Part shown: positions 7,559 to 16,885 of the stretch, piece by piece | Layout: each line of letters opens with the position of its first letter | Position numbering within the stretch: the stretch's first letter is position 1 | Source of the DNA: Erythrobacter sanguineus | GTDB taxonomy: Bacteria; Pseudomonadota; Alphaproteobacteria; Sphingomonadales; Sphingomonadaceae | Direction: 5' to 3' | Assembly: GCA_945878845.1 (NCBI GenBank) | Contig: CAMCUB010000033.1 | Coordinates: 1 to 37,003, forward strand | DNA: 37,003 nucleotides | Position numbers and translations under genes: made by a program | The notes under the pieces: model-generated | The model's input: the letters and a program-made list of their open reading frames with translations, nothing else | Databases searched by the model: none | Told to the model about the DNA's origin: nothing

Positions 7559-9471
7559 CGCCGCCTGCTGTGAGAGCCACGGCGCTCGCGCTGGCTTTGC
7601 TCTGGCCGGCCGCTGCGCTGGCGGAGCCAGTGCTCGATGCCGGGTTCGGGGACAATATGGTTCTCCAAAGCGGGGTGCCGCTGACGCTCTCCGGACGTGC
7701 GGAGCCATCCTCGCAGGTGACCATTGCCGTCGCGGGGGAGACCTTTTCGGTCCGTTCCGACGCCTCGGGCAGCTTTATCGCGAGCCTGCCCGCGCAAGCT
7801 CCTGCCGCCGCGCCTCAGAGCCTCGTGATCAGCGACGCCTCGGGTTCGACGACCTATAGCAACATCCTGATCGGCAATGTCTTCCTGTGCGGCGGCCAGT
7901 CCAACATGGAGCTGTCGGTCGAGCGTGCGCTCGATGTCTGGAACCAGCTGCGCCTTGCCCCGGATGACGGCATCCGCCTGCTGATGGTGCCCAAGACCAC
8001 CGCGCCGGTGCCGCAAACCGCCTTCGCCGCACCGGTCGCGTGGAAGGCGGCGACCAGCGAGAGCGTCGCGCCCTTCTCCGCCGCGTGCTTTTACATGGCG
8101 AAGGCGCTGCGCCGGAAGGACCCGGCAGTCCCCGTCGGCCTGATCCATTCGAACTGGGGCGGCAGCGCCGCGCGCGCTTGGTATGATCCCGAGGGCGCGA
8201 AAGCGCTCGAGGGCCCCCGCGCGCTCGAACTGCTCGATCTCTATGCCCGCGATCCCTATGTCGCCACGCAGGCCTTCGTGCCGCAGTGGTTCGCTTGGTG
8301 GCGGGCGCAGGACGGCGGGCGCGAGCCGTGGAAGAACTCCGCGCTGCTCGACTGGAAACCGATCCCCAAATTCTCGTTCTGGAACGAGTGGAAGGGCACC
8401 GGCCTCGACACCGCCCCGCGTGCGAATGTGTGGCTGAGGAAGATCATTACCCTCACGCCCGAACAGGCCAAGGGCGAGGGGCAACTCGCGATCGGCGCGA
8501 TCGACGACATGGACCTGACCTTCGTCAATGGTCACCCGGTCGGCTACACCTTCGGCTGGGGGGTCGAGCGCACCTATCGCGTGCCCGCGCAGCACCTCAA
8601 GCCGGGCCGCAACGAGATCCTGATCGCCGCCAACAACATGTGGGATACCGGCGGGTTCTTTGCGGGGCCCGAGCCGCTCGCCTTCACCGCAGCGAACGGC
8701 GAGCGCGTACCGCTGGGGGCGGACTGGGAATATGCGCAGACCCAAGTGACCGACATTCCGCCCCGCGCGCCGTGGGATGCCAATGCCGGCCTTGGCGTGA
8801 TGCACAATGCGATGGTCGCGCCGCTCGGCAAGATGAAGCTCGCGGGCGTCGCCTGGTATCAGGGCGAGGCGGACATCGGCCAGGGTGCCTATGACGCCAA
8901 GCTCGCCGCGCTGTTTGCCGGATGGCGCCGCCAGTTCGGCCCGCAGACGCGGATGCTGGTGGTGCAGCTTGCCGATTTCGGCGAGCGCCGCTCGGCTCCG
9001 GTCGAATCCGGCTGGGCGCAATTGCGCGACGAGCAGCGCCTAGGCGTCGCGGCAGATGCCAACGCCGCGCTGGTCACCGCGATCGACATCGGCGAGCCGA
9101 CCGACATTCACCCGGCGAACAAGAACGACCTCGGCAAGCGCCTCGCTGCTGCCTTCAACACCCTAGCCATGCCCGCCCCCGAGCGCGCCAAGCGCGAGGG
9201 CTCCCGCGTTACCGTTAGCTTCACCGGGATCGTGGGCGCACTGGTCGTGCAAGGCGGACCCTACCCGCTGGGTGTTGAGCTGTGCGGGGCCGCTCCCGGC
9301 ACCTGCCAGTTCGTGATCGCGCGGGCGGAGGAGAACCGATTGCTGATAGCCGTGCCCGACGGCAAGACGCCGACGCGGGTGCGCTATGCCTGGGCCGATG
9401 CGCCGGTGGTGAACCTCGTCGATGGCGAGGGCATGCCCGTCCCCGGCTTCGAACTGGGAATCGCGCCATGA
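7555..9471 (+). CDS. Sialate O-acetylesterase-type carbohydrate esterase (probable acetylxylan esterase)
   Basis: This exported esterase of 638 residues starts at GTG 7555, overlapping the xylC stop (GTGA), and has a signal peptide of about 23 residues (ALALLWPAAALA). The SGNH-type serine lies in GGQSNMEL (Ser116). The catalytic Asp517 and His519 are in DIHPANK. Between the two halves, about residues 260-380, an inserted galactose-binding-like jelly roll is recognisable (WLRKIITLTPEQAKG, then a VNGHPVG segment), as in the long members of this family. The family is named for sialic acid, but in plant-polymer loci its members deacetylate xylan or mannan. With GH10 and GH67 nearby, acetylxylan is the likely substrate (inference). 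Confidence 0.85.
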   Translation: MTPPAVRATALALALLWPAAALAEPVLDAGFGDNMVLQSGVPLTLSGRAEPSSQVTIAVAGETFSVRSDASGSFIASLPAQAPAAAPQSLVISDASGSTTYSNILIGNVFLCGGQSNMELSVERALDVWNQLRLAPDDGIRLLMVPKTTAPVPQTAFAAPVAWKAATSESVAPFSAACFYMAKALRRKDPAVPVGLIHSNWGGSAARAWYDPEGAKALEGPRALELLDLYARDPYVATQAFVPQWFAWWRAQDGGREPWKNSALLDWKPIPKFSFWNEWKGTGLDTAPRANVWLRKIITLTPEQAKGEGQLAIGAIDDMDLTFVNGHPVGYTFGWGVERTYRVPAQHLKPGRNEILIAANNMWDTGGFFAGPEPLAFTAANGERVPLGADWEYAQTQVTDIPPRAPWDANAGLGVMHNAMVAPLGKMKLAGVAWYQGEADIGQGAYDAKLAALFAGWRRQFGPQTRMLVVQLADFGERRSAPVESGWAQLRDEQRLGVAADANAALVTAIDIGEPTDIHPANKNDLGKRLAAAFNTLAMPAPERAKREGSRVTVSFTGIVGALVVQGGPYPLGVELCGAAPGTCQFVIARAEENRLLIAVPDGKTPTRVRYAWADAPVVNLVDGEGMPVPGFELGIAP

Positions 9472-10790
9472 AGATGACCCGGCGCGAAGGCCTCGCAGGG
9501 TCAGCGGCGGGCGCGCTGGCGCTGGCGGCCGGGCACACCGCCAGCGCCAGCTCGCTTCCCGCTTTCGTCACGCGCGAAGGCACGAAGCTGATGCGCGGCG
9601 GCAAGCCCTACCGGATCACCGGCGCGAACCTTTGGTATGCGGCCTGGCTCGGCGCGGATGCGGATTATGGCGACCGCGCGCGGCTGGTGCGCGAGCTGGA
9701 TCGGCTCCACGCACTCGGCATCAACAACCTCAGGATCATGGCGGCGGCCGAGGAGGGCCCGCTCAGGAATTCGATCAAGCCCGGCTTCACCTGCGCCGAT
9801 GGCAGCGCCAATGCGCCGCTGTTCGAAGGTCTCGACTTCGCGCTGGCCGAGATCGCCAAGCGGGGCATGACCGCAGTGGTGGTGCTCTCGAACTTCTGGG
9901 AGTGGTCGGGGGGCCTTCAAACCCTGCTCTACCGCGCGGCCGGCAGCTATATCGACATGGGCGATCCGGCGCACCCGTGGCCCGCCTTTGCCGATGCGAC
10001 CGCCAAGGTCTACGCCAACGCGCAGGCGATTGCGCTCTACCGCGATCATGTCCGCAGCCTGCTCGCCCGGCGCAACACCATCACCGGTATCGCCTATGCC
10101 GAGGACCCGGCAATCATGGCATGGCAGCTCGCCAACGAGCCGCGCCCGGGCGGCAGCGACGCGGCCATCGCGACGGGCCGCGCTGCCTATCTGACATGGA
10201 TCGCCGACACCGCCGCGCTGATCCGCGCTGGCGCGCCGCGACATCTCGTCAGCCTTGGGCAGGAGGGCACGCAGGCCACCAATGGCGACGCTGCGCTGGT
10301 CGCGGATGCCCACCGCGACGTCGATTATGTCACCGCGCATATCTGGCCGCTCAACTGGAGCTGGGTGAAGGGCGATGATCTCGCCGGGACATGGCCCGAG
10401 GGACGCCGCAAGGTCGAAGCCTATATCGCCGCCCACGTGGCCGTCGCCGAACAACTCGGCAAGCCGCTCCTGATCGAGGAATTCGGCTTCCCACGCGATG
10501 GCGAGGCCTATGCGCCTTCGGCCACCAGCGCGTTCCGCGAACAATACTACCGTCTGATCTACGACGCGGTCGAAGCTAGCTGGGTCAGCGGCGGCGTCAT
10601 CAACGGGAGCAATTTCTGGGCATGGAACGGCGAGGCGCGCACGCCGCATGCCGACGCCCGCTTCAGGGACGGCGACCGCGCCTATATGGGTGATCCCCCG
10701 CACGAGCCGCAGGGCTGGTACGGGGTGTTCGACAGCGATGCGGCCATGCTCGAGGTCATCCGCGCCCACGTTGCCCGCGCAGCCGCTTAG
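9468..10790 (+). CDS. GH5 (subfamily 7-like) endo-beta-mannanase
   Basis: This 440-residue exported glycosidase starts at ATG 9468, giving an ATGA overlap with the preceding esterase. The N-terminus KMTRREGLAGSAAGALALAAG resembles a Tat signal (RR followed by a hydrophobic stretch). LANEPRPGG holds the predicted acid/base Glu224 and LIEEFGFPRD the nucleophile Glu338. ITGANLWYAAWLG and the late FWAWNGEAR segment are characteristic of bacterial GH5_7 mannanases. It is the last gene of the xylX operon and meets the minus-strand GH43 tail to tail with a 4-base overlap of stops. It suggests the locus also handles hemicellulosic mannan. The subfamily call rests on motif memory; another GH5 beta-mannosidase activity is possible. 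Confidence 0.82.
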   Translation: MKMTRREGLAGSAAGALALAAGHTASASSLPAFVTREGTKLMRGGKPYRITGANLWYAAWLGADADYGDRARLVRELDRLHALGINNLRIMAAAEEGPLRNSIKPGFTCADGSANAPLFEGLDFALAEIAKRGMTAVVVLSNFWEWSGGLQTLLYRAAGSYIDMGDPAHPWPAFADATAKVYANAQAIALYRDHVRSLLARRNTITGIAYAEDPAIMAWQLANEPRPGGSDAAIATGRAAYLTWIADTAALIRAGAPRHLVSLGQEGTQATNGDAALVADAHRDVDYVTAHIWPLNWSWVKGDDLAGTWPEGRRKVEAYIAAHVAVAEQLGKPLLIEEFGFPRDGEAYAPSATSAFREQYYRLIYDAVEASWVSGGVINGSNFWAWNGEARTPHADARFRDGDRAYMGDPPHEPQGWYGVFDSDAAMLEVIRAHVARAAA

Positions 10791-11767
10791 GGCGCGTGAG
10801 CGGTCACGCCGGCCTCGGTCTGGGTGACGGGATGCATCAACCCGTCCGCATCGTAAGACAGATACTCCACCGTCACCGCCCGCCGCCCGAGCGCGCCTTT
10901 CCGCTCGCCGATGGTCAGCGCGGCGTTGTGGAGTAAGAGGTACCACTGGCCTCTATACTCAGCGATGCCAGGGTGGATGGTGAAGCTCCCCTCGCCCGAT
11001 CCGGTCAGCTCGCCCCGATAGGTCCACGGGCCGTCCAGAGCGGTCGCGGTGGCGTAGGAGACGCGCTCATCCGTGTGGGTTGCGCGGTCCAGAGAGGCGT
11101 AGGTGAGGTAGTATAGCTGCCCCCGCTTGTGCAGCCACGGCCCCTCCTCGAAATGCGGCGGGGTGATTTCGCGGATCGGGCCTTCGATGCTCACCATGTC
11201 CGCCCCGAGCTTCGCAATGTAGCACTGGCGGTTGCCCCAAGCGATCCAGGTGGTGCCGTCATCATCGGTGAAGACGGTGGGGTCGATATCCTCCCAGCTG
11301 TGCTCGCCCTTTGGAGTCATGTCGTTGGAGATCAGCGCGGAGCCCTTGGCGTCGATGAAGGGGCCTTCGGGCTTGTCGGACACTGCGACGGCGATGGCCT
11401 TGCCGGGCTTCGTGTCGTCATGCTCCACCGCGGCGTAGAGCCAGTAGCGGCCGTTTTTGGCGATCACCTGCGCGGCCCATGCATCCTTGGACGCCCACCG
11501 AAAGTCCGCAACCTTCATGATCGGGCCGTGGAAGGTCCACGTCCGCATGTCGGTGGTGGAGTAGGCGAGCCACTCCTTCATGTTGAACATCTCGCCCTCG
11601 CCCGCCTCGTCGTGGCCGGTATAGAGCCACAGCCGGTCCCCGATCACCACCGGCGCGGGGTCGGCGGTGAAACGGTCGCGGATGATCGGGTTGGCACCCG
11701 GCGCAGGTTCCTCGGCCTCCAGCGGGGTCGCCGCCAGCAGAAACGCGAGGGGGATGATGCGCATCAA
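10787..11767 (-). CDS. GH43 family glycosidase (arabinofuranosidase / xylosidase)
   Basis: This 326-residue single-domain GH43 has a short signal peptide (about 1-18). Catalytic triad: Asp36 in TADPAP, Asp162 in DIDPTVF and Glu208 in FEEGPW. NPIIRDRFTADPAPV and WLYTGHDEA are typical of the compact xylosidase/arabinofuranosidase branch that lacks an accessory beta-sandwich, unlike the GH43 at 2959-4605. Its start overlaps the xylD stop by 4 bases (11764-11767), so it is translated from the lacI-xylD message. Likely role: removal of arabinose or xylose side groups from oligosaccharides in the periplasm. The exact sugar is not determinable here. Confidence 0.87.
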   Translation of the reverse strand: MMRIIPLAFLLAATPLEAEEPAPGANPIIRDRFTADPAPVVIGDRLWLYTGHDEAGEGEMFNMKEWLAYSTTDMRTWTFHGPIMKVADFRWASKDAWAAQVIAKNGRYWLYAAVEHDDTKPGKAIAVAVSDKPEGPFIDAKGSALISNDMTPKGEHSWEDIDPTVFTDDDGTTWIAWGNRQCYIAKLGADMVSIEGPIREITPPHFEEGPWLHKRGQLYYLTYASLDRATHTDERVSYATATALDGPWTYRGELTGSGEGSFTIHPGIAEYRGQWYLLLHNAALTIGERKGALGRRAVTVEYLSYDADGLMHPVTQTEAGVTAHAP

Positions 11768-13548
11768 TGGTTATGGCGCGGCAGCTTCCTTGCCGTGCCT
11801 CGATATTTGAGCGCGAAGTCCATCACGCCGCCTTCAGCCAGTTGCCCGGTCTTTTCGCGATAAAGCTCCTCCCACGGGGTCTGGCTTTCGGGGACCGGGG
11901 GGCAGGTCTCCTCCGCCCGGCGGCGGGCGATCTCCGCCTCGTCCACCAGCGCGTCGCAGCGCCGTGTGTTGAGATCGACGCGGATGATGTCGCCCGTGCG
12001 CAGCCATGACAGGCCCCCGCCCACCGCGCTCTCGGGGCTTACGTTGAGGATCGAGGGGCTGTCGCTGGTCCCCGATTGCCGCCCGTCGCCGAGCGTCGGC
12101 AGCCACGGCTTGCCCGCGCGGATCATCGCGTCGGGCGGCTGCATGTTGACCACCTCGGCGCTCCCCGGCCAGCCGATCACGCCCGAGCCGCGGATCACGA
12201 GGATGCAGTCCTCGTCGATGGCAAGCGCGGGGTCGTTGATGCGGCGGTGGTAATCGTCCGAGCCGTCGAAAATGATCGCGCGCGCCTCGAATACGCCCTC
12301 GGAGCCGGGGCGCGCAAGGTAGCGGGCGCGGAAGGCGGGGCCGATCACGCTGGTCTTGAGGATCGCGAAGTCGAACAGGTTGCCCTTGAGCACCATGAAC
12401 CCTGCCTTGTCGATCAGCGGGTCGGCGAAGGGCCGGATCATTTCGCGGTCTGGGCTTTCTGCGCCGTCGAGGTTCGCCGCCATGGTCTTGCCGGTGCAGG
12501 TGAGGACATCGCCGTGCAAGCGGCCCGCATTCAGCAATTCCCACATCGCCGCAGGCACGCCCCCGGCGCGGTGGAAGCGTTCGCCCAGATAGGCCCCGGC
12601 GGGCTGCATGTTGACTAGGAGCGGCAGGTCATAGCCATGCGCCTGCCACAGATCCGTCTCCAGCGGCACGCCCGCATGCGCCGCCATCGCCATGATATGC
12701 GGCTGGGCATTGGACGAGCCGCCGATCACGCTCACGGTGGCAATCGCATTCTCAAAGGCGGCGCGCGTCAGGATGTCGGAGGGCTTGAGGTCCTCCAGCA
12801 CCATCTCCACGATCCGCCGACCGGTGCGATAGGCCATCTGCCCGCGCTCGCGATAGGGCGCGGGGATCGCGGCGCATCCGGTGAGCGAGAGCCCCAAGGC
12901 CTCGGCGACCGCGTTCATGGTGCTCGCGGTGCCCATCGAGTTGCAGTGCCCGGCGCTGGGCGCACTGCCGCAGGCGCGCTGGAGGAATTCCTCCTCGTCG
13001 ATCTCACCCGCGGCGAGCTTGCGGCGACTGCGCCAGATCACCGTGCCGGAGCCGACCAGTTCACCCTCGTGATACCCATCCAGCATCGGGCCGCCGCTTA
13101 GCACGATGGCAGGAATGTCGACCGTCGAGGCCGCCATGATCTGCGACGGCGTGGTCTTGTCGCAGCCCGTGGTCAGCACCACGCCGTCGAGCGGATAGCC
13201 GTTCAGCAGCTCCACCAGCCCGAGATAGAGCAGGTTGCGATCCAGCGCCGCGGTCGGCCTGCGGCAGTTCTCGAAGATCGGGTGGACCGGGAATTCGATG
13301 GGGATGCCGCCCGCATCGCGGATCCCGTCGCGGGTGCGCTTCGCCAGATCGACATGGATGCGGTTGCAGGGCGAAAGGTCGCTCCCGCTCTGCGCAATGC
13401 CGATGATCGGCTTGCCGCTGGTGAGCTCCTCGGGCGTCACCCCGTAATTCATGAAGCGCTCGAGATAGAGCGCGGTCATGTCCATGCGTTCGCGGTTGTC
13501 GAACCAGTCGCGCGAGCGCAGGCGGCGGGGTGAGGCTTGGTCGGTCAT
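11764..13548 (-). CDS. xylD: D-xylonate dehydratase, IlvD/Edd family
   Basis: This 594-residue iron-sulfur dehydratase converts D-xylonate to 2-keto-3-deoxyxylonate, the third Weimberg step. Three conserved cysteines that can hold the cluster are visible: Cys61 (LSPCNRIH), Cys129 ([11 protein letters not shown]) and Cys202 ([11 protein letters not shown]). Length and the N-terminal RSRDWFDN segment fit the pentonate dehydratase branch of IlvD/Edd rather than dihydroxyacid dehydratase. L-arabonate could also be a substrate, but the surrounding genes favour xylonate. It overlaps lacI upstream and the GH43 downstream by 4 bases each, so the three genes are coupled. It is not in the same operon as xylXBC, but the two units share the operator motif. 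Confidence 0.9.
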   Translation of the reverse strand: MTDQASPRRLRSRDWFDNRERMDMTALYLERFMNYGVTPEELTSGKPIIGIAQSGSDLSPCNRIHVDLAKRTRDGIRDAGGIPIEFPVHPIFENCRRPTAALDRNLLYLGLVELLNGYPLDGVVLTTGCDKTTPSQIMAASTVDIPAIVLSGGPMLDGYHEGELVGSGTVIWRSRRKLAAGEIDEEEFLQRACGSAPSAGHCNSMGTASTMNAVAEALGLSLTGCAAIPAPYRERGQMAYRTGRRIVEMVLEDLKPSDILTRAAFENAIATVSVIGGSSNAQPHIMAMAAHAGVPLETDLWQAHGYDLPLLVNMQPAGAYLGERFHRAGGVPAAMWELLNAGRLHGDVLTCTGKTMAANLDGAESPDREMIRPFADPLIDKAGFMVLKGNLFDFAILKTSVIGPAFRARYLARPGSEGVFEARAIIFDGSDDYHRRINDPALAIDEDCILVIRGSGVIGWPGSAEVVNMQPPDAMIRAGKPWLPTLGDGRQSGTSDSPSILNVSPESAVGGGLSWLRTGDIIRVDLNTRRCDALVDEAEIARRRAEETCPPVPESQTPWEELYREKTGQLAEGGVMDFALKYRGTARKLPRHNH

Positions 13549-14669
13549 GGGCTCCCGGGGGGCTTGCTGAAGGAGGCGGCGAGGCTCGGCCCCGCGTCGG
13601 AATTACGGCGGATCAGCTGGTAGGCGAGCGTCAGCTGCTCGGCCTTGGCGCGCAGCGCGCGCGGCTTCTGCTTGTGGACGCGCGCGATCATCGCGACGGC
13701 CTCGGCGGTCATTTCGCGGATCGGCTGGCGAATGGTGGTGAGCTCGGGCCAGATCGAGCTCGCCAGCTCGGTATCGTCGAAGCCGCAGACGGTGATGTCG
13801 CCCGGAACGTCGAGATGGCGGCGATGCGCCATGGCGACGGTGGCGGCGGCCATGTCGTCGTTGGAGGCGAAGATCGCGGTTGGGCGGTGCGCGGCGCCGA
13901 GCAGCCGCTCGGCCGCGACCATCCCCGAACGGTAGGTGAATTGCCCCTGCGCGATCAGGCCCTCGTCGATCGCGAGCCCGGCATCGGTCATGGCGCTGCG
14001 ATAGCCATCAAGGCGCTGGCCGCTCGCGACCTGATCGGGGTTGCCGATGATGAAGCCGATGCGTTCGTGCCCCAAGCTGATGATGTGCCGGGTCATGTCA
14101 TAGGCGGCCTGGAACTCGTCGATCAGCACCGCCCCGTGGCTGCCGCTCGCCCGGCCCGGACCGACCGCGACCGCGATCCCGCCCGATGAGCGGATCAGAT
14201 CGAGCACGCTCTGGTCGTCACACAGCGGCGGGGGGAGGATGTAGCCCTCGATCCCGCCGTCGAGCAGCTTGCGGATCACCTTCTGCGCCTCGGCGACGTT
14301 TTCGCAGGCCTGCACCACGAGATAGATGTCGCGGCGGCTCGCCTCCTCCAGCGCGCCCATCAGGAATTCGCTGAGGTAGGAGGCGGAAGGGTTGTCGAAC
14401 AGCAAAGCGATGCGCAGCTGCGATCCCGCCGCGAGCGAGCGCGCCGCGCGGTTGGGCACGTAATTGAGCTTGGCGATCGCGCCCAGCACCTTCTGCTTGG
14501 TGTCCTCGCGCACGTTCTCCTCGCCATTGATGACGCGGCTGACGGTCATCGGCGAGCATTGCGCCTCGCGGGCGACATCGGTGATGGTGGGCGCAGCGTT
14601 GGAGCGCCGGGCGGCGCGCTTGCGGCTGGGATTGAGCGTTTCGGCCTGCTTGTTCATGGCGCACGCCAT
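13545..14669 (-). CDS. xylR: LacI-family transcriptional regulator of the xylose/xylan regulon
   Basis: This 374-residue regulator has an N-terminal LacI helix-turn-helix at about 28-47 (TITDVAREAQCSPMTVSRVING). A hinge helix follows near 73-80 (NRAARSLA), then a periplasmic-binding-protein-like sensor domain (RIALLFDNPSASYLSEFLMG to the C-terminus). The start may be ATG 14669 or ATG 14657 (MNKQAE); neither has a clear ribosome-binding site. An imperfect copy of the operator lies at 14701-14715, 32 bases upstream, implying autoregulation. By analogy with Caulobacter XylR it would be a repressor released by xylose; the inducer here is inferred. The HTH recognition region SPMTVSRV is the standard LacI form that reads palindromes with a central CG, as the operators have. 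Confidence 0.85.
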   Translation of the reverse strand: MACAMNKQAETLNPSRKRAARRSNAAPTITDVAREAQCSPMTVSRVINGEENVREDTKQKVLGAIAKLNYVPNRAARSLAAGSQLRIALLFDNPSASYLSEFLMGALEEASRRDIYLVVQACENVAEAQKVIRKLLDGGIEGYILPPPLCDDQSVLDLIRSSGGIAVAVGPGRASGSHGAVLIDEFQAAYDMTRHIISLGHERIGFIIGNPDQVASGQRLDGYRSAMTDAGLAIDEGLIAQGQFTYRSGMVAAERLLGAAHRPTAIFASNDDMAAATVAMAHRRHLDVPGDITVCGFDDTELASSIWPELTTIRQPIREMTAEAVAMIARVHKQKPRALRAKAEQLTLAYQLIRRNSDAGPSLAASFSKPPGSP

Positions 14670-14700
14670 ACTGCGCTGGGCCGAGTGTCAGCAAGCGGGA

Positions 14701-14715
14701 TGATAAGCGCTATCA
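14701..14715. promoter_or_regulatory. LacI-type operator (imperfect) upstream of the regulator gene
   Basis: The sequence TGATAAGCGCTATCA contains the AGCGCT core. The right half fits the shared motif, and the left half is displaced by one inserted base. It lies in the 55-base gap between the GH67 stop and the regulator start. This position suggests the regulator represses itself and the downstream xylD and GH43. Confidence 0.65.
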
Positions 14716-14724
14716 TTGCCCACC

Positions 14725-16824
14725 TCATTGCCCCGGTGCTTCCGGGAATGTGCGCGCCTTGTAGGCCTCGAGGCTTTCGGGGATCGGCCGCGCGCCGGCG
14801 GGCAGCGGCAGGCCGTTGACCGATTGCCAATAGGCGAGCGAGGCATCACGCCACCAGCGCGCGTCCTTGAGCTCTCTCGCCATGTCGGCGGCGACAGCGG
14901 CGTGCCGTTCGGCATCGATCTGGCCGCGCAGGTCTTCCCAGCCCCGCATCCGCGCCTGCAATCCGATTTCGGCCCAGGCATATTCAGCGGTGAGGCGTTC
15001 CCACAGCGTGTCCCCGCCCTTGATGCGGCGGTCCCAGGGGACGTGGTGGAACCACAGGAGATACTTGTCGTCGATTGTGGCCGGATCCGCCCACCCCGCT
15101 GCAACCTCCGGCGCATATTGGACGAGCGCGTTCGAGCCGGCGGCCGTGCGGTCGAAGCCGATGCCTTTGCGGTCTGCGCGGTGGTAATAGCAAGGGTTCC
15201 AATCGGGCCGCTCCAGATCGCACACCCACGGAGCGGGGCCGTAGTGATGCCCGGTGCCCATCAGATGCGTCAGCCCTAGGGGCGATGTGTACCGGACCAC
15301 GGTTTCGCGGCTGACGAGCATCATGCGCGCGATATGTTCGCGCGGGGTCTCGGCGCGCACGAAGGTCTGCGCGGTCCATTCGCGGGCGATCTGCTCGGCT
15401 GTCAGCGAGGGGTCCCACGCGAGTCGCCCGAAGGCGTACCAGTTGGCAGCGTCGAAATGGGTGCCGGTCCAGTTGCGGTCGCTCCCGACATTGGCGACGC
15501 CCGCCATGCCGACCGGGCTTACGATTTGCGCCACAGTGCCGCCGCGCCCGGTGTCGGCGTCCAGCACTTCCTTCCACAGCGGCGCGAGGTAGGCGATCCC
15601 GCTCGCCTGCCCGAGATATTCGCGGGTGATCTGCGCCTCGAGCATCAGGCGGGTCTCGGGCATGGCCCCGAACAGCGGGTGGAACGGCTCGCGCGGCTGG
15701 AAATCGAGCGGGCCGTTCTTGATCTGGACGATCACGTTTTCGGCGAACTGCCCGTCCAATGACTGGAACTCGGCATAGGCCTGCATCGTGCGGTCAGTGC
15801 TGTCGTCCACCTTGTAAACGAAGGCTCGCCAGATCACCGTGCCTCTGTCGCCCAGCGCCGCTGCGAGCATGTTCGCGCCGACGGCGTGGCTGCGGCCATA
15901 GTCCTGCGGGCCGGGCTGGCCTTCGGAATTAGCCTTGACGAGGAACCCGCCGAAATCGGGAATTGCGGCGTAGATTTCGTCCGCCTTGGCCTTCCACCAT
16001 TCAGCCACTTCGGGCGCGAGCGGGTCGGCGGTGGCGAGGCCGCCGATGTCCTTGGGAGCAGAAAAGCGCGCCGACAGAAACACCCGTATGCCATAAGGCC
16101 GCCATGCGTCAGCCAGTCGCGCGAGCTTGGCGATGTAACGCGGCTCGAGCATGAAGGCCCGCGCGTTGACGTTGTTCACGGCGATGGCGTTGATGCCGAT
16201 GCTAGCATTGGCGCGGGCATAGTCGATCAGCCGCGGGTCGAGCTTTTCGGGAAGATGCCACCAGTCGATGATCGAGCGGCCGGCATAGCCGCGCTCAACG
16301 GTGCCATCGGGGTTGTCCCAGTGGTTCAGCATCCTGAGCGGCATGGCGGGGGCCTCGGTAAGCCGGATCTCGCCGAGCGGCTGACCCTGCCCCAACGCGC
16401 GCAGCAGCGCGAAGCTGCCATAGAGGCACCCGACATGATCCTCGGCGGCAATGACGACCGCTGGCCGCCCGTCGACCCGCTCCGGCGCGATGGCAAAGCC
16501 CGCCGCGCCGTCGCCCTTTTCGTCGCCGCAGGAGAGCACGATCTCGACGGAGTCGCGCGTCAGGCGCGGGCGCTCGTAGCCCTGCAAACCAGCCAGCCCG
16601 CGGCGCAGCTCATCCTCGGCAATGGCGAGCGTCGGGCTGTCCGGCCCGTCTATCATCACCGGCACGATCGGGGCCGCTGCGCGCAAGACTGCCAGCGCCT
16701 CGCCTTCCAGCGGCGCATGGCGCAGCCACAGGGCATAGCCTTCCTCGGCACAGGCCGGGGCCGCTGCGAGGAACGCAGCAGCGATCACAGCAAGCCGGTT
16801 GACAAGCCCTCTCCCTCTCATCAT
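14725..16824 (-). CDS. GH67 alpha-glucuronidase
   Basis: This 699-residue enzyme removes 4-O-methyl-glucuronic acid from the ends of xylo-oligosaccharides. The signal peptide is in the first ~26 residues (AVIAAAFLAAAPACA). The GH67 signature is strong: HWDNPDGTVERGYAG, then KANSEGQPGP with the predicted acid Glu301. QIKNGPLDFQPREP carries Asp374, and a glutamate of the LEAQITREYLG segment completes the inverting base pair. Length matches the family (~700). The start is ATG 16824 or 16821. The first ATG is the end of the operator palindrome itself and no ribosome-binding site precedes it, so translation may be leaderless. Divergent from the GH3 beta-xylosidase; regulator, xylD and GH43 follow on the same strand. 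Confidence 0.9.
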   Translation of the reverse strand: MMRGRGLVNRLAVIAAAFLAAAPACAEEGYALWLRHAPLEGEALAVLRAAAPIVPVMIDGPDSPTLAIAEDELRRGLAGLQGYERPRLTRDSVEIVLSCGDEKGDGAAGFAIAPERVDGRPAVVIAAEDHVGCLYGSFALLRALGQGQPLGEIRLTEAPAMPLRMLNHWDNPDGTVERGYAGRSIIDWWHLPEKLDPRLIDYARANASIGINAIAVNNVNARAFMLEPRYIAKLARLADAWRPYGIRVFLSARFSAPKDIGGLATADPLAPEVAEWWKAKADEIYAAIPDFGGFLVKANSEGQPGPQDYGRSHAVGANMLAAALGDRGTVIWRAFVYKVDDSTDRTMQAYAEFQSLDGQFAENVIVQIKNGPLDFQPREPFHPLFGAMPETRLMLEAQITREYLGQASGIAYLAPLWKEVLDADTGRGGTVAQIVSPVGMAGVANVGSDRNWTGTHFDAANWYAFGRLAWDPSLTAEQIAREWTAQTFVRAETPREHIARMMLVSRETVVRYTSPLGLTHLMGTGHHYGPAPWVCDLERPDWNPCYYHRADRKGIGFDRTAAGSNALVQYAPEVAAGWADPATIDDKYLLWFHHVPWDRRIKGGDTLWERLTAEYAWAEIGLQARMRGWEDLRGQIDAERHAAVAADMARELKDARWWRDASLAYWQSVNGLPLPAGARPIPESLEAYKARTFPEAPGQ

Positions 16825-16837
16825 GGTAGCGCTACCA
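16824..16837. promoter_or_regulatory. Perfect LacI-type operator between GH67 and GH3
   Basis: TGGTAGCGCTACCA is a perfect 14-bp palindrome and the best copy of the motif. It lies between the divergent GH67 (ATG 16824 on the minus strand, overlapping the palindrome) and GH3 (ATG 16886). It could control both directions. Binding by the local LacI-family protein is inferred from the repeated occurrence. Confidence 0.85.
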
Positions 16838-16885
16838 CAAACACGGGGCCAGTCAAGCCGCCGTGCCCAGGGAGAGGGACATCTG

